A stretch of DNA of 64,000 bases from positions 682,001-746,000 of the forward strand of contig NZ_CP024996.1 in the NCBI RefSeq assembly GCF_003719195.1, read 5' to 3'. The DNA is from Herbaspirillum rubrisubalbicans. Lineage in GTDB: Bacteria; Pseudomonadota; Gammaproteobacteria; Burkholderiales; Burkholderiaceae_D. Shown piece after piece: positions 40,813 through 51,079 of the stretch. Made by a program: the position numbers and the translations under genes. The notes beneath the pieces are model-generated. The model saw only the letters and a program-made list of their open reading frames with translations. It searched no databases and was not told where the DNA came from. Each line of letters begins with the position of its first letter. Position 1 is the first letter of the stretch.

Positions 40813-40842
40813 CATGGGGAGCTTCGGCTCCCCATGTCTTTT
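40813..40842 (+). terminator. Terminator of the sucCD operon
   Basis: Ten-bp stem CATGGGGAGC (40813-40822) / GCTCCCCATG (40827-40836) with a stable TTCG loop, followed by TCTTTT. It lies about 70 bases after the sucD stop and before the terC leader. Confidence 0.85.
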
Positions 40843-40939
40843 AGGGTGGCCTGCCTTGATGGGCAAGGCACTAATCGCGCACGACGCGGTCATCCAGCCA
40901 TGCGCCCGACCAGAGGCGCTGTTTTCCTGGAGGACATGA

Positions 40940-41677
40940 ATGGAATTGCTGACCAACCTGAACTGGGTGGCGGTGGCGCAGATCATCCTGATCGACATCC
41001 TGCTCGGCGGCGACAATGCCATCGTCATCGCGCTGGCCTGTCGCAACCTGCCCGACAAGCTGCGCATGAAGGGCATCGTCTGGGGCACCGTGGGGGCCAT
41101 TGCCATCCGCATTGCCTTGATCGCCTTTGCCGTGACCATGCTGCAATTGCCCTACCTGAAGCTGGTGGGCGGCATCCTGCTGCTGTGGATCGGCATCAAG
41201 CTGCTCAATGAAGAGGATGAACACACCGACATCAATGGCAGCGACCGTCTGTGGGGCGCCGTCAAGACCGTGATCGTGGCCGACCTGGTGATGAGCCTGG
41301 ACAACGTGATTGCCATCGCCAGCGCGGCCGAGCAAGCCGCGGGTGAGCATCAGCTGCTGCTGGTGGTGTTCGGCATCGTGGTCAGCATCCCCATCATCGT
41401 CTGGGGCAGCACGCTGGTATTGAAGTTGATGGAGAAATTCCCGGTCATCGTCACCTTGGGTGCGGCCTTGCTGGGCTACATCGCCGGTGGCATGATCTTC
41501 AGCGATGCGGCCATGCAGGCCTGGTTGCGGGATGTCATCGCCGAGACCGAATTCATCCTGCCCGGCGCCGCCGTCCACCTGAGCCTGCCCGGCCTGGTCG
41601 GTGCGCTGGGGGTGGTGTTGACTGGCCTCACGCTCAAGCGCAGGAAAGCCGAGCAGCAGCACACGCCGCTGTCCTAG
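40940..41677 (+). CDS. TerC family integral membrane protein (YjbE-like)
   Basis: 245 residues with about seven membrane helices. Diagnostic TerC motifs are LLGGDNAIVIALACRNLP and the repeated VMSLDNVIAIASAAEQ, with acidic residues inside the membrane likely to bind metal. Relatives are implicated in manganese or other metal efflux and metalation of exported proteins. No manganese riboswitch was recognised in the short upstream region. TTCCTGGAGGACATGA gives a good ribosome binding site. It stands between sucD and a pilin gene, on the same strand as both, but is separated from sucD by a terminator. Confidence 0.9.
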   Translation: MELLTNLNWVAVAQIILIDILLGGDNAIVIALACRNLPDKLRMKGIVWGTVGAIAIRIALIAFAVTMLQLPYLKLVGGILLLWIGIKLLNEEDEHTDINGSDRLWGAVKTVIVADLVMSLDNVIAIASAAEQAAGEHQLLLVVFGIVVSIPIIVWGSTLVLKLMEKFPVIVTLGAALLGYIAGGMIFSDAAMQAWLRDVIAETEFILPGAAVHLSLPGLVGALGVVLTGLTLKRRKAEQQHTPLS

Positions 41678-41801
41678 CCGGTGGTTGAGGCATATCAGCG
41701 CCACGGCCCAACAAACCTGCTAGCTTTGCAATTTATTCGCTGGTACGCATTGCCGGCGCTGCCGATACTGGCAACGCCCTTTTATTTTTTACGAGGATTC
41801 C

Positions 41802-42308
41802 ATGAAAGCAGTCGTCTCCCGCCGCGCCCAACAAGGCTTCACCCTGCTCGAACTGATGGTCACGCTGGCCGTCATCGGCATCCTGGCCATGCTGGGCGCT
41901 TCGCAGTACCAGGACTACATCGTCCGGGCGCGCGTCTCGGAAGGCTTCAACCTGGCCGAGCCCTACAAGCTGGCCGTGACCGAGCAGATCAGCTCCAACA
42001 ATGGCGTCTTCACCGTGGCGCAACTCGGCCTGCCGGCTTTCACGCCGACCGACAACGTCAGCAAGATCGAAGTCTCGCCGATGGAAAAGCGTGGCGTCGG
42101 TGGCGTCATCACCATCACTTACGGCCCGCGCGTGGGTGACGGCGGCAGCTTGACGCTGACCCCTACCATCGCCTCCGGCACCATCCAGTGGCAATGCGCG
42201 GCCAAGGATGTGAAGCAGGCTGCCACGCCCGAAGGCGCTACGCCCAACACCGGCTTCGTCGCCGGCACGCTGCCGGCCAAGTTTGCGCCGGCCAATTGCC
42301 GTGGCTGA
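41802..42308 (+). CDS. Type IV pilin PilA-like
   Basis: 168-residue prepilin: short basic leader MKAVVSRRAQQG, prepilin peptidase cleavage after Gly12, mature N-terminus FTLLELMVTLAVIGILAML with Glu5, then a globular head ending with a disulfide-type cysteine pair (WQCAAK and ANCRG). This fits a major or minor type IVa pilin. Secretion pseudopilins are less likely given the C-terminal cysteines. It is a single gene with its own terminator, and no other pil genes are nearby. ACGAGGA lies upstream of the ATG. Confidence 0.88.
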   Translation: MKAVVSRRAQQGFTLLELMVTLAVIGILAMLGASQYQDYIVRARVSEGFNLAEPYKLAVTEQISSNNGVFTVAQLGLPAFTPTDNVSKIEVSPMEKRGVGGVITITYGPRVGDGGSLTLTPTIASGTIQWQCAAKDVKQAATPEGATPNTGFVAGTLPAKFAPANCRG

Positions 42309-42340
42309 ATCGCTGGCATAGCGTAGATGAAGAAAAACGA

Positions 42341-42363
42341 AACGCGCCCGCGGGCGCGTTTTT
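42341..42363 (+). terminator. Terminator of the pilin gene
   Basis: Stem AACGCGCCC / GGGCGCGTT (42341-42349 and 42352-42360) with a tiny loop, followed by T residues, 32 bases after the pilin stop. It also lies close to the convergent moaC stop at 42391 and could serve both genes. Confidence 0.8.
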
Positions 42364-42390
42364 CATGACCCCTGGTCGGACGCATCTGAC

Positions 42391-42897
42391 CTAAGGCCGC
42401 GCCATGCTGATATCGCTCTTGCCGCCGCGCTTTTCGGTCACGCAGATATCCGTCATGACCATGCGCTTGTCGACCGCCTTGCACATGTCATAGACCGTCA
42501 GCAAGCCCACCTGCACAGCGGTCAGCGCTTCCATCTCCACCCCGGTCTTGCCGTAGGTTTCCACCCGTGCGGTACAGCGCACGCAAGCACTGGCGGCATC
42601 GGTCTCGAACTCCACCGAAACGTGCGTCAAGGCCAACGGATGGCACAAGGGGATCAGCTCGCCCGTGCGCTTGGCCGCCATGATGGCGGCGATGCGGGCG
42701 ATGCCCAGGACGTCGCCCTTCTTGGCGGTGCCGGATTCGATGATGGCCAGCGTAGCCGGCTGCATTCGGATCACGCCTGTAGCCAGGGCCACGCGTTGGG
42801 TTTCGTTCTTGCCGCCGACGTCGACCATGTGTGCCTGTCCGCCCTGGTCGAAATGGGTGAGGCCGCCGTTGGGCGCGTGGTCGCCGGATGTCGTCAT
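42391..42897 (-). CDS. moaC: Cyclic pyranopterin monophosphate synthase accessory protein MoaC
   Basis: 168 residues. Catalyses the second half-step in forming cyclic pyranopterin monophosphate for molybdenum cofactor. Motifs are [16 protein letters not shown] near the N-terminus, [30 protein letters not shown] and [27 protein letters not shown], with KRGGKS at the end. A longer frame extends upstream, but the ATG at 42897 ([12 protein letters not shown]) gives the normal family length. No other moa gene is nearby. It is divergent from the BepA-like gene. Confidence 0.95.
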   Translation of the reverse strand: MTTSGDHAPNGGLTHFDQGGQAHMVDVGGKNETQRVALATGVIRMQPATLAIIESGTAKKGDVLGIARIAAIMAAKRTGELIPLCHPLALTHVSVEFETDAASACVRCTARVETYGKTGVEMEALTAVQVGLLTVYDMCKAVDKRMVMTDICVTEKRGGKSDISMARP

Positions 42898-43001
42898 GGT
42901 CTGCGCTGCTCGTGAAATGAAGGGAAAGGAGCGGGTATCATAGCAGGCAGCCCGCAGCCTTCGCTGCTTCACTGTCTTGCCTGCCATTACCGAACCGGTC
43001 C

Positions 43002-44570
43002 ATGCCACGAATCGTTTCTGCTGTCTTTTTTGCTGTCTCTCGTCGTGTCTTCCTGCCGCTACGCCAGCTGCTGGCGCGCACTCTGGGAGCCGCCTTGCTG
43101 CTCTTGCCGGCCGCACCGCTGACGCTGCTGCCGCATCCCGGCGTAGCGCAGGGCTTGCCGACGCTGGGCGATACCGAGCGCGAGGGTCTCTCGCCGCTGA
43201 TGGAGCGCAAGCTGGGCGAGGAAATCATGCGCGACATCCGCTCTGACCGCGACTATGTCGATGATGGTCCAGTCTCGGAATACCTCAACAATTTTGGCCA
43301 GCACCTGGTCTCGCTGCATCCCGAAGTGCGCGGCGAGGCTGGCTTCGATTTTCAGTTCTTCATGGTGCGCGACCCCATGCTCAACGCCTTTGCCTTGCCG
43401 GGCGGCTTCATCGGCGTCAATAGCGGGCTGGTGCTGGCGGCGCAGTCGGAGTCCGAACTGGCCGGGGTGATGTCGCACGAAATCGGGCACGTGGCCCAGC
43501 GTCACATCGCGCGCATGTTGGGCCAGCAAAAGCAGAATTCGATGATCCAGCTGGCGGCCATCGTGCTGGGCGCGCTGGCCGGGATTTCCAAGGCCGGTGG
43601 CGACGCCGCCATGGCCACCATGATGGGCGGTACCGGCCTGGCCGTGCAGCGCCAGCTCAACTTCAGCCGCGATGCCGAGCGCGAGGCCGACCGCATCGGT
43701 TTCCAGATCATGAGCGATGGCGGTTTCGACCCGTCCGGCATGGTGACCTTCTTTGGTCGCCTGCAAGCGGCCTCGCGCAACTACAGCGATGCCGTGCCGC
43801 CTTACCTGATGACGCACCCGCTGACCACCGAGCGCATCGCCGACATCCAGGCGCGCATCCGCGACCAGCGCTACAAGCAGCGGGTGGACAATCCCGAATT
43901 CCAGCTGGTGCGCGCGCGCACCCAGGTCTTGCAGAACGACAGCGTGCAAGGATTGCGCGACAGTGCCGCCAAGTTCATCGACCAGGCACGCCAGAATACC
44001 AAGCTCATGACGGCCGCCGCCAAGTATGGGCTGGCTTACACCTACTATCGCCAGAACAAGTTCGAGCAGGCCGAAACGGCCCTGAAGGAAGCCCAGGAAG
44101 CGGCTATCCCGATGAAGACCGGGATCCTGTTCGGCAGTCTTGACATCGACATCCGTATCGCCCGCAAGCAGTCCCAGCAGGCGCTGCAACTGGCCACGAC
44201 GCTGCGCCAGCAATTCCCCATCTCGCGCACCATCGCGCGTCAGTATGCCGATGCCTTGATGGCCGCCAACCGGCTCGATGAAGCGGTGGCCTACCTGCGC
44301 GACCAGGCCCAGCTCTACCGCGCCGACGCCCAGGTGCAGCAATTGCTGGCCAAGGCTTATGCGGCCCAGGGCAAGCAGGCGTTGCAGCACATGGCGCTGG
44401 CCGAATCCTATGCCTTGAACGGCAGCCTGTTGGCCGCCATCGATCAGTTGGGGATTGCCCGCAAGGCGCCCGACGCCACCTTCTACGACCAGTCGCAGAT
44501 CGATGCGCGCGAGCGCGAGTGGAAGGCGCGCTGGAAGGATGAGCAGAAGGACGGCAAGGACCGCAGCTGA
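43002..44570 (+). CDS. Periplasmic M48 metalloprotease with TPR repeats (BepA-like)
   Basis: 522 residues. The N-terminus is a long signal sequence (basic, then [14 protein letters not shown]). The M48 zinc site is HEIGH (His159, Glu160, His163) with a third ligand in AEREADRIG. The C-terminal half consists of TPR repeats ([40 protein letters not shown]). The BepA/YfgC family controls outer-membrane protein assembly and degrades stalled LptD or BamA substrates. It is monocistronic and ends 24 bases from the convergent gene at 44595. Confidence 0.92.
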   Translation: MPRIVSAVFFAVSRRVFLPLRQLLARTLGAALLLLPAAPLTLLPHPGVAQGLPTLGDTEREGLSPLMERKLGEEIMRDIRSDRDYVDDGPVSEYLNNFGQHLVSLHPEVRGEAGFDFQFFMVRDPMLNAFALPGGFIGVNSGLVLAAQSESELAGVMSHEIGHVAQRHIARMLGQQKQNSMIQLAAIVLGALAGISKAGGDAAMATMMGGTGLAVQRQLNFSRDAEREADRIGFQIMSDGGFDPSGMVTFFGRLQAASRNYSDAVPPYLMTHPLTTERIADIQARIRDQRYKQRVDNPEFQLVRARTQVLQNDSVQGLRDSAAKFIDQARQNTKLMTAAAKYGLAYTYYRQNKFEQAETALKEAQEAAIPMKTGILFGSLDIDIRIARKQSQQALQLATTLRQQFPISRTIARQYADALMAANRLDEAVAYLRDQAQLYRADAQVQQLLAKAYAAQGKQALQHMALAESYALNGSLLAAIDQLGIARKAPDATFYDQSQIDAREREWKARWKDEQKDGKDRS

Positions 44571-44594
44571 TCCGCGGCCCCCGATGCCTATCCT

Positions 44595-45197
44595 TCACGG
44601 CTCGCGTGGATTGGCGACGAAAGTGAAGATTTTTTCCAGCTCTGCCGCAGCGATGCGCTTGAGCGGCAATGCCCGGCCGGCATAGGTGAAGTTTGGTGCA
44701 ACATTGCCGGCCCCTTCCAGCCAGCGCAGCAGTGCTTCTTCATCGGCCGCCCCAGCGGTCTGCAGGCAGGGCAGCAGATGCGCCAGGTCGCGGTCATCCA
44801 CGCCAGCGGTGACCCCGCCGGCGCGCAAGTAGAGCCGGCCTGCCTCATCCATCCAGGCCGCTTCGACGGTCTCCAGCGTGGCACCGGTATGCAGCACCAG
44901 CGCCAGCCCGCCTTGCCCATCCGGTTGGGTGCGCAGGATGTGCGGCATCCATTCCAGGTCCACATACACCCGTTGCGGCCCGTTCTGGAAATACCAGCGA
45001 CCGGCTTCATCACAGCCGTAGTTGCGGTCGATGAAGGCCCGCAGGGCGGGGTGGCGGATCGGATCGCCCGGGAGTTCAAGTTGCTGGGCGCGTTCATCGC
45101 GCATCCGCCACAGGCCACGCGCATCCAGGCGCAGCCAGCCGAAGCAGTGCGGCACGTTGGGCCATCGGGTCATGGCCTGGCGCACGATCTCATCCAT
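44595..45197 (-). CDS. Conserved protein of unknown function
   Basis: 200 residues. It belongs to a family common in betaproteobacteria next to YheT-type hydrolases, containing GLWRMRDERAQQLELPGDP, the aromatic YFQNGPQRVYVDLEWMPH and a C-terminal ALPLKRIAAAELEKIFTFV. No catalytic motif or membrane segment is evident. The soluble, beta-rich appearance gives no function. It overlaps the hydrolase gene by 8 bases and is probably co-translated with it. Confidence 0.75.
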   Translation of the reverse strand: MDEIVRQAMTRWPNVPHCFGWLRLDARGLWRMRDERAQQLELPGDPIRHPALRAFIDRNYGCDEAGRWYFQNGPQRVYVDLEWMPHILRTQPDGQGGLALVLHTGATLETVEAAWMDEAGRLYLRAGGVTAGVDDRDLAHLLPCLQTAGAADEEALLRWLEGAGNVAPNFTYAGRALPLKRIAAAELEKIFTFVANPREP

Positions 45198-46182
45198 GGG
45201 CCAACTCCGTTTGCGTCACGAAGCTACTTTCGGTGCGCCCTTCCAGGAAGTGCAGCAGGCGGCGCGGCAGCCACTCCAGGCTGCCCGGTGGGCCGCCGGC
45301 GGCAAAGCCCACGTGACCGCCTTGTGCGGGATACTCCAGCACCACCTCGGGGGCCGCCGAGCGCGGCAGGTGGCGTGCCGGCAGGAAGGGGTCGTTCTGG
45401 GCATTCAAGACCAGCGTGGGCACGCTGATGTCGTGCAGGATGTGCTTGGCGCTGGCGCGGTCCCAGTAGTCGTCGGTATTGCGATAGCCGTGCAGGGGCG
45501 CGGTGACCACGTTATCGAAGGCGTACAGGTCGCGCGCCGCCAGCAGCGCGTCGCGGTCGAACAGGCCCGGAAACTGCTCCAGCTTGGCCAGGCACTTGGG
45601 GCGCAGGGTGCGCAAGAACACCCAGGTATAGAGCCGGTTGAAACCCGACGCCAGCGCTGTGCCGCCGCCGGCCAGGTCCAGCGGCGCCGAGACCGCGCAG
45701 GCGGCGTCCACGATCTCGGCCTCATGCTGCGATTCGCCCAGCCAGCGCAGCAGTGCATTGGCGCCCAGCGAGACGCCGCAGGCATACAGGTGGGTGGCTG
45801 CCAGGTCTTGCTGGCGCAGTTTGAGGCGACGGATGATCCAGTCCAGCTCGGCGCTGTCGCCCGAATGATAGAAGCGCGGGGCCAGGTTGATCTCGCCCGA
45901 GCAGCCCCGGAAATGTGGTATCGCCCCATGCCAGCCCCGCCGCTGCACCTCGGCCATGAGCGCACGGCTGTAGTGGCTGTCGGAAGAACCTTCCAGGCCG
46001 TGGAACAGCACCAGCAGCGGCCGTCCCGGCTGGCCATCGACGAAGTCGATATCGATGAAGTCGCCATCGGGCGCCTCCCAGCGTTCGCGGCGATAGGCGA
46101 GCTCCGGCTTGGGCAGGCAGGTGGATGGGTAGATGGTCTGGAGATGGCCCCCGGGAAGCCAGCGGGGCGGGATGTAAAGCAT
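45190..46182 (-). CDS. Alpha/beta hydrolase of the YheT family
   Basis: 330 residues. The nucleophile Ser138 sits in CGVSLGANAL, HFRGCSGE is the oxyanion region, and the acid and histidine are probably in NAQNDPF and QGGHVGF. N-terminal PPRWLPGGHLQTIYP and LFHGLEGSSDSHYS are YheT signatures. It is a predicted cytosolic esterase of unknown substrate. It is translationally coupled to the gene at 44595 and sits 38 bases downstream of the SnoaL-type gene. Confidence 0.92.
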   Translation of the reverse strand: MLYIPPRWLPGGHLQTIYPSTCLPKPELAYRRERWEAPDGDFIDIDFVDGQPGRPLLVLFHGLEGSSDSHYSRALMAEVQRRGWHGAIPHFRGCSGEINLAPRFYHSGDSAELDWIIRRLKLRQQDLAATHLYACGVSLGANALLRWLGESQHEAEIVDAACAVSAPLDLAGGGTALASGFNRLYTWVFLRTLRPKCLAKLEQFPGLFDRDALLAARDLYAFDNVVTAPLHGYRNTDDYWDRASAKHILHDISVPTLVLNAQNDPFLPARHLPRSAAPEVVLEYPAQGGHVGFAAGGPPGSLEWLPRRLLHFLEGRTESSFVTQTELAHG

Positions 46183-46220
46183 GGTGCAGCCTAGCCTGTG
46201 GATAAATCAAAAGCCTGCCA

Positions 46221-46655
46221 TCAATGCAGCATGGCCCCGCTGATCACCGCCTCTGCCGGCGCCGCACCGGGCGCCACCGAGGCATGGTGCATCACCATGC
46301 GCCAGCCCAGGGTGGTCTTGAGATAGACGTTGGTGGCGATGACGTGCACCTCCGGTTGGTCCTGGCTGCCGTGTTCGATTTCTTCGACCACGCTATGCAC
46401 GGCGGTCATCATGTTCTGCGTCACATGCAACTGGCGCGGGCGGATGTGTAGGCCGCCGTTGGAGAGGATGTCTTCCCACACGGCGCGGATCTCGGCATGG
46501 CCGACCAGGCGTTGGGCGCCGGGATGGATGCAGACCACTTCTTCATCATCGGCCCACAGGTCCATCAAGGCTTCCAGGTCGGCGCGGGCCAGGGCGTCGT
46601 AGTAGGCGGCTTCGATTTCATCAGGCGAGCCATGGATCAGTTTGTTGCGAGGCAT
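46221..46655 (-). CDS. SnoaL/NTF2-like domain protein
   Basis: 144 residues with the cone-shaped NTF2-like fold: EIEAAYYDALARADLEALMDLWADDEEVVCIHPG, EIRAVWEDILSNGG and WRMVMHHASVAPG. Proteins of this type are often called DUF4440 or SnoaL-like and can be ketosteroid-isomerase-like enzymes or binding proteins. The role here is unknown. CGGAGA lies six bases before the ATG. It is in the same direction as the hydrolase and the zinc-finger gene. Confidence 0.85.
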   Translation of the reverse strand: MPRNKLIHGSPDEIEAAYYDALARADLEALMDLWADDEEVVCIHPGAQRLVGHAEIRAVWEDILSNGGLHIRPRQLHVTQNMMTAVHSVVEEIEHGSQDQPEVHVIATNVYLKTTLGWRMVMHHASVAPGAAPAEAVISGAMLH

Positions 46656-46722
46656 GACAATCTCCGGATCAGATGAAAAGAGGGCCTTGTGGGCCCTCTC
46701 GTGTCTGGTGCGAAACCTGGAT

Positions 46723-46923
46723 TCAGTGGCCCTTGACCACGGTACCGGGTTTCAACTGGTACTGGGTGCCGCAGTAAGGACATTTGGCTGCGCCATGGGC
46801 ATCCAGTTCCAGAAACACGCGCGGGTGCGAGTTCCAGGCGGTCATGCTGGGGTTGGGGCAGTGGGCCGGCAAATCCTTGCCTTCGAGCAGGATCACACCC
46901 TGCGATGCTTGAGCTTGGCTCAT
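46723..46923 (-). CDS. Small zinc-finger CHCC-type protein
   Basis: 66 residues. HCPN, then NSHPRVFLEL, then KCPYCGTQYQL give the Cys-His-Cys-Cys pattern of the zf-CHCC family (related to mitochondrial NDUFS6). It probably binds one zinc ion; the role in bacteria is not well defined. A longer frame starts at 46971. The start at 46923 is chosen because GGAG lies eight bases before it and the added residues are low complexity. It follows ilvE by 71 bases on the same strand, a common betaproteobacterial neighbourhood. Confidence 0.88.
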   Translation of the reverse strand: MSQAQASQGVILLEGKDLPAHCPNPSMTAWNSHPRVFLELDAHGAAKCPYCGTQYQLKPGTVVKGH

Positions 46924-46994
46924 CTTGTTCTCCGTTGCTTGCAATTGACTAACGACTAAAGACTGACTCATTGAATGACTGAAGGGGCTAGGCC

Positions 46995-47915
46995 TTACAC
47001 CAGCGTGAGCCAGTGCCGGTACTGCGGCGCCCGGCCCGAGACCACGTCGAAGAACAGGCTCTGCAGCTTCTCGGTGATGGGGCCGCGAGCGCCATTGCCG
47101 ATGACGCGGCGATCCAGTTCGCGGATCGGGGTGACCTCGGCCGCGGTGCCGGTGAAGAAAGCTTCATCGGCGCAATACATTTCATCGCGGGTGATACGCT
47201 TTTCGATGACCTCGATGCCCAGGTCGCGCGCCATGGTCAGCACGGCGTCGCGGGTGATGCCATCCAGGCAGGAGGCCAGGTCGGGAGTATAGATCTTGCC
47301 GTTCTTGACGATGAAGACATTTTCCCCCGAACCTTCCGAGACATAGCCTTCGGTGTCCAGCAGCAGGGCTTCATCGTAGCCATCGGCCAGCGCTTCCTGG
47401 TTGGCCAGGATGGAATTGATGTAGTAGCCGCAGGCCTTGGCACGCACCAGCGACACATTGACGTGGTGCCGGGTGAAGGAAGAAGTCTTCACTCGGATGC
47501 CCTTGTTGATGCCATCCTCGCCCAGGTAGGCGCCCCACGGCCAGGCGGCGATGGCCACGTGGATCTGGTTGCCCTTGGCGGACACGCCCAGCTTTTCCGA
47601 GCCGATCCAGATCAGCGGGCGGATGTAGCAGGATTCCAGGTTGTTTTCGCGCACCACCTGGCGCTGCGCCTCGGCCAGGGTGGCCTGGTCGAACGGCACT
47701 ACCATCTGGAAGATCTTGGCCGAGTTGAACAGGCGCTGGGTATGTTCCTTCAGGCGGAAGATGGCCGTGCCTTCCGGCGTCTTATAGGCGCGCACGCCCT
47801 CGAAGACGCCCATGCCGTAGTGCAGGGTGTGGGTCAGTACGTGGACGGTGGCGTCGCGCCAGTCGATCAACGCGCCGTCCTTCCAGATCTTGCCGTCGCG
47901 GTCAGCCATGGACAT
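46995..47915 (-). CDS. ilvE: Branched-chain-amino-acid aminotransferase
   Basis: 306 residues, fold-type IV PLP enzyme for the last step of leucine, isoleucine and valine synthesis. Signature blocks are DATVHVLTHTLHYGMGVFEGVRAYKTP, the PLP lysine in VRAKACGYYINSILA and GYVSEGSGENVFIVKNG. The long ORF begins at 48029. The start at 47915 (MSMADRDGK) is chosen for GGGAGA seven bases upstream and the normal family N-terminus. It is divergent from pgk. A large inverted repeat lies 51 bases before the start. Confidence 0.96.
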   Translation of the reverse strand: MSMADRDGKIWKDGALIDWRDATVHVLTHTLHYGMGVFEGVRAYKTPEGTAIFRLKEHTQRLFNSAKIFQMVVPFDQATLAEAQRQVVRENNLESCYIRPLIWIGSEKLGVSAKGNQIHVAIAAWPWGAYLGEDGINKGIRVKTSSFTRHHVNVSLVRAKACGYYINSILANQEALADGYDEALLLDTEGYVSEGSGENVFIVKNGKIYTPDLASCLDGITRDAVLTMARDLGIEVIEKRITRDEMYCADEAFFTGTAAEVTPIRELDRRVIGNGARGPITEKLQSLFFDVVSGRAPQYRHWLTLV

Positions 47916-48239
47916 GGTGGTCTCCCTGTGCAGTGATTGCAGAATGTGGAATGCCCGGTGGGGCAGCCCAGTTGTCGCTAAGATAACGATGAGCGAACTG
48001 GGCAAAGAGCTCCATTTTAGCGGATTCACGAGAGCAAGAACTTTCCTGCCACTGCAACTTGTGGGGAACTAATGTGGCAAGAATGTCACTCTTTACAGCG
48101 TGGCACGCTGTGTTGTGAACCTTATTGCAGAGCTGCCGGCCGCGCCTGGATGTTGTTGAAGCAGCCAAAAAGGCGTCAGGAGCAGGTCAGGCTGGAGTAA
48201 AATACGGCGTTTTTCGCCCCCTTCTTCGAATTCCTAGCT
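47916..48239. promoter_or_regulatory. Divergent ilvE-pgk regulatory region with a 12-bp inverted repeat
   Basis: 324 bases without a gene. GCCCAGTT plus CGCT (47966-47979) pairs with AGCG plus AACTGGGC (47992-48003), giving 12 bp with a two-base bulge and a 12-base loop. It could be an operator or the leader hairpin of ilvE. Nearer pgk, TAAAAT at 48197-48202 may be a -10. No confident -35 was found. A TGGCACG sequence near 48101 resembles a sigma-54 half-site but lacks the correct -12. Confidence 0.5.
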
Positions 48240-49430
48240 ATGAAATTCAACCGACTGAGCGATCTGATTTCTGCCAAGCAATTGCAAGGCAAACGCGTCT
48301 TCATCCGTGCCGATCTGAACGTGCCGCAGGATGATGCCGGCAATATCACCGAAGATACCCGCATCCGCGCCTCGGTGCCGGCCATTCGCGATGCCCAGCA
48401 GGCAGGCGCTGCAGTGATGGTGACTTCCCACCTGGGCCGCCCCACCGAAGGCGAGTTCAAGCCCGAGGATTCGCTGGCGCCGGTGGCCAAGCGCCTGTCC
48501 GAGCTGCTGGGCAGCGAAGTCAAGCTGGTGGCCAACTGGGTGGACGGTGTGGAGGTGCAACCCGGCCAGGTCGTGCTGCTGGAAAATTGCCGTCTGAACA
48601 AGGGTGAAAAGAAGAACAGCGATGAGCTGGCGCAAAAGATCGCCAAGCTCTGCGATATCTACGTCAACGACGCCTTCGGTACCGCGCACCGCGCCGAAGC
48701 CACCACCTATGGCGTGGCCAAGTTTGCCCCCATCGCCTGTGCCGGCCCGCTGCTGGCGGCCGAGCTGGATGCCCTGGGTAAAGCCCTGAACCAGCCGGCC
48801 CGTCCGCTGGTGGCCATCGTGGCCGGTTCCAAGGTGTCCACCAAGCTGACCATCTTGAAGACCCTGGCCGAGAAGGTCGACAACCTCATCGTCGGTGGCG
48901 GCATCGCCAATACCTTCATGCTGGCCGCCGGCCTGAAGATCGGCAAGTCGCTGGCCGAGCCGGACCTGGTGGAGGATGCCAAGGCCATCATCGAGCTGAT
49001 GGCCAAGCGCGGCGCTTCGGTACCCATTCCGACCGACGTGGTGGTGGGCAAGGAATTCTCGCCGACCGCTGCAGCAACCGTGAAGGCGGCTGCTGATGTG
49101 GCCGACGACGACATGATCTTTGACATCGGTCCCCAGACCGCTGCCGTCCTGGCTGAGCAGTTGGGCCGCGCCGGCACCATCGTCTGGAATGGTCCAGTGG
49201 GCGTGTTCGAGTTCGACCAGTTCGGTGCTGGCACCGAGACCCTGGCGCGCGCCATCGCCGCCTCGCCGGGCTTCTCCATTGCCGGTGGTGGCGACACCCT
49301 GGCCGCCATTGCCAAGTACGACATCGCCGACAAGGTCGGCTACATCTCCACCGGTGGTGGCGCTTTCCTGGAATTCCTGGAAGGCAAGACCCTGCCGGCT
49401 GTCGAGATTCTGCTGCAACGCGCGCAGTAA
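48240..49430 (+). CDS. pgk: Phosphoglycerate kinase
   Basis: 396 residues, glycolytic and gluconeogenic enzyme. Substrate-binding motifs are [10 protein letters not shown] at the N-terminus, [19 protein letters not shown] and [17 protein letters not shown]; nucleotide-binding [13 protein letters not shown] and GGGDTLAAI in the C-lobe. Starts a plus-strand run pgk-pyk-fba. No gapA is adjacent in this window; it would be expected near pgk in some relatives. Confidence 0.98.
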   Translation: MKFNRLSDLISAKQLQGKRVFIRADLNVPQDDAGNITEDTRIRASVPAIRDAQQAGAAVMVTSHLGRPTEGEFKPEDSLAPVAKRLSELLGSEVKLVANWVDGVEVQPGQVVLLENCRLNKGEKKNSDELAQKIAKLCDIYVNDAFGTAHRAEATTYGVAKFAPIACAGPLLAAELDALGKALNQPARPLVAIVAGSKVSTKLTILKTLAEKVDNLIVGGGIANTFMLAAGLKIGKSLAEPDLVEDAKAIIELMAKRGASVPIPTDVVVGKEFSPTAAATVKAAADVADDDMIFDIGPQTAAVLAEQLGRAGTIVWNGPVGVFEFDQFGAGTETLARAIAASPGFSIAGGGDTLAAIAKYDIADKVGYISTGGGAFLEFLEGKTLPAVEILLQRAQ

Positions 49431-49619
49431 GCGCGACTGGCGCTGCGCCCCTGTTGCCGGGCGCGGCGTCTGGCTGTTCCATCCGAATTCTGAGTCTGTC
49501 TTACCACCAATGATGAACGCGTCCGAGACGCGCGTTCGGGGCGGAAGCGATCCGCCGATCGGCCCTGCATCGGGCCGGGCAGCGGGCTTCCATGACCAAG
49601 TCGCAACCAGAAGGTATTC

Positions 49620-51053
49620 ATGTCCAGAGCAACAAAAATCGTCGCCACCATCGGTCCCGCTTCCAGCGACCGTGAAACCCTGACCCGCATGATCCGCGCT
49701 GGCGTTGACGTCGTGCGCCTGAACTTCTCGCACGGCAAGCCGCAGGACCACATCGACCGCGCCACCCTGGTGCGTGAAGTGGCCGACGAATGCGGCAAGA
49801 AGGTCGCCATCATGGCCGACCTGCAAGGCCCCAAGATCCGCGTGGGCAAGTTCGAGAATGGCAAGATCATGCTGGCCAATGGCGACAAGTTCATCCTCGA
49901 CGCTGATTGCCAGATGGGCAATCAGGAACGGGTGGGCCTGGACTACAAGGCGCTGCCGCGTGACCTCAAGGGCAACGACATCCTGCTGTTGAACGATGGC
50001 CTGATCGTGCTCAAGGTCGAGCGCGTGATGGGCAATGAAATTCACACCGTGGTCAAGATCGGTGGCGAACTGTCCAACAACAAGGGCATCAACCGCCAGG
50101 GCGGCGGCCTGTCGGCACCGGCGCTGACGGCCAAGGACATGGACGACATCAAGACCGCCATGAGCTTCCAGGCCGACTATGTGGCCGTGTCCTTCCCCAA
50201 GAACGCCACCGACATGGAAATGGCGCGCCAGCTCTCCAACGTGGCCGGCGAACCCTTCGGCCACAAGCCGATGATGATCGCCAAGATCGAGCGCGCCGAA
50301 GCGATTCCCCTGTTGCAGGAAATCCTGGACGCCTCCGACGGCATCATGGTGGCCCGTGGCGACCTGGCTGTTGAAGTAGGCAACGCCGCCGTGCCGGGTT
50401 TGCAAAAGCGCATGATCAAGATGGCGCGTGCTTCCAACAAGCTGACCATCACTGCAACCCAGATGATGGAGTCCATGATCGTCAATGCCGTGCCGACCCG
50501 CGCCGAAGTCTCCGATGTCGCCAACGCCGTGCTGGATGGCACCGATGCGGTCATGACTTCGGCCGAGACCGCCTCCGGCAAGTATCCAGTGGAAACCGTG
50601 GAAGCCATGTCGGCCATCTGCCTGGAAGCCGAGCGTTCCGACAATGTGCAACTGGACGCCGACTTCCTGAACCTGCGCTTTACCCGCGTGGACCAGTCCA
50701 TCGCCTATGGCGCACTGTTTACCGCGCACCACCTGCGTGTGAAGGCCATTGCCGCGCTCACCGAATCCGGTTCGACGGCGCTGTGGATGAGCCGTCACAA
50801 CATCGATATCCCGATCTTTGCGATCACCCCCAATGTCGCCACGCGCCGCAAGGCTTCGCTGTTCCGCAACGTGCATACGCTGGAACTGGCCCAGGCGCCC
50901 GACACCGAAGCCATGCTGAAGGGTGCCCAGGATCTGCTGCTGGCGCAAGGCGTGGTGCAGAAGGGTGACCTGATCGTCGTGACCTGGGGCGAGCCCATCG
51001 GCCAGGTCGGCGGCACCAATGCGCTGAAGATCCTGCGCGTTGGCGAGTACTGA
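49620..51053 (+). CDS. pyk: Pyruvate kinase
   Basis: 477 residues. Motifs are [48 protein letters not shown] with active-site acidic residues, and [10 protein letters not shown] near the ADP site. The C-terminal regulatory domain is present ([21 protein letters not shown]). It is 189 bases after pgk, with AGAAGGT before the ATG, and 26 bases before fba, so pyk and fba are co-transcribed. Confidence 0.98.
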   Translation: MSRATKIVATIGPASSDRETLTRMIRAGVDVVRLNFSHGKPQDHIDRATLVREVADECGKKVAIMADLQGPKIRVGKFENGKIMLANGDKFILDADCQMGNQERVGLDYKALPRDLKGNDILLLNDGLIVLKVERVMGNEIHTVVKIGGELSNNKGINRQGGGLSAPALTAKDMDDIKTAMSFQADYVAVSFPKNATDMEMARQLSNVAGEPFGHKPMMIAKIERAEAIPLLQEILDASDGIMVARGDLAVEVGNAAVPGLQKRMIKMARASNKLTITATQMMESMIVNAVPTRAEVSDVANAVLDGTDAVMTSAETASGKYPVETVEAMSAICLEAERSDNVQLDADFLNLRFTRVDQSIAYGALFTAHHLRVKAIAALTESGSTALWMSRHNIDIPIFAITPNVATRRKASLFRNVHTLELAQAPDTEAMLKGAQDLLLAQGVVQKGDLIVVTWGEPIGQVGGTNALKILRVGEY

Positions 51054-51079
51054 TTTTTTCATCGTTCTGGAGTTTCATC

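Noticed and set aside
40742..40939. Possible manganese (yybP-ykoY) riboswitch before terC
   Set aside because: The only strong stem is the UUCG-loop terminator of sucCD; the conserved riboswitch core was not found.
48101..48117. Sigma-54-like TGGCACG sequence upstream of pgk
   Set aside because: The -12 element is shifted by one base and lacks GC at the required distance.
48234..51062. 942-residue ORF on the minus strand opposite pgk and pyk
   Set aside because: It is an antisense frame of two certain genes; its sequence is Gly/His/Gln-rich with no domain, typical of a GC-rich codon shadow.
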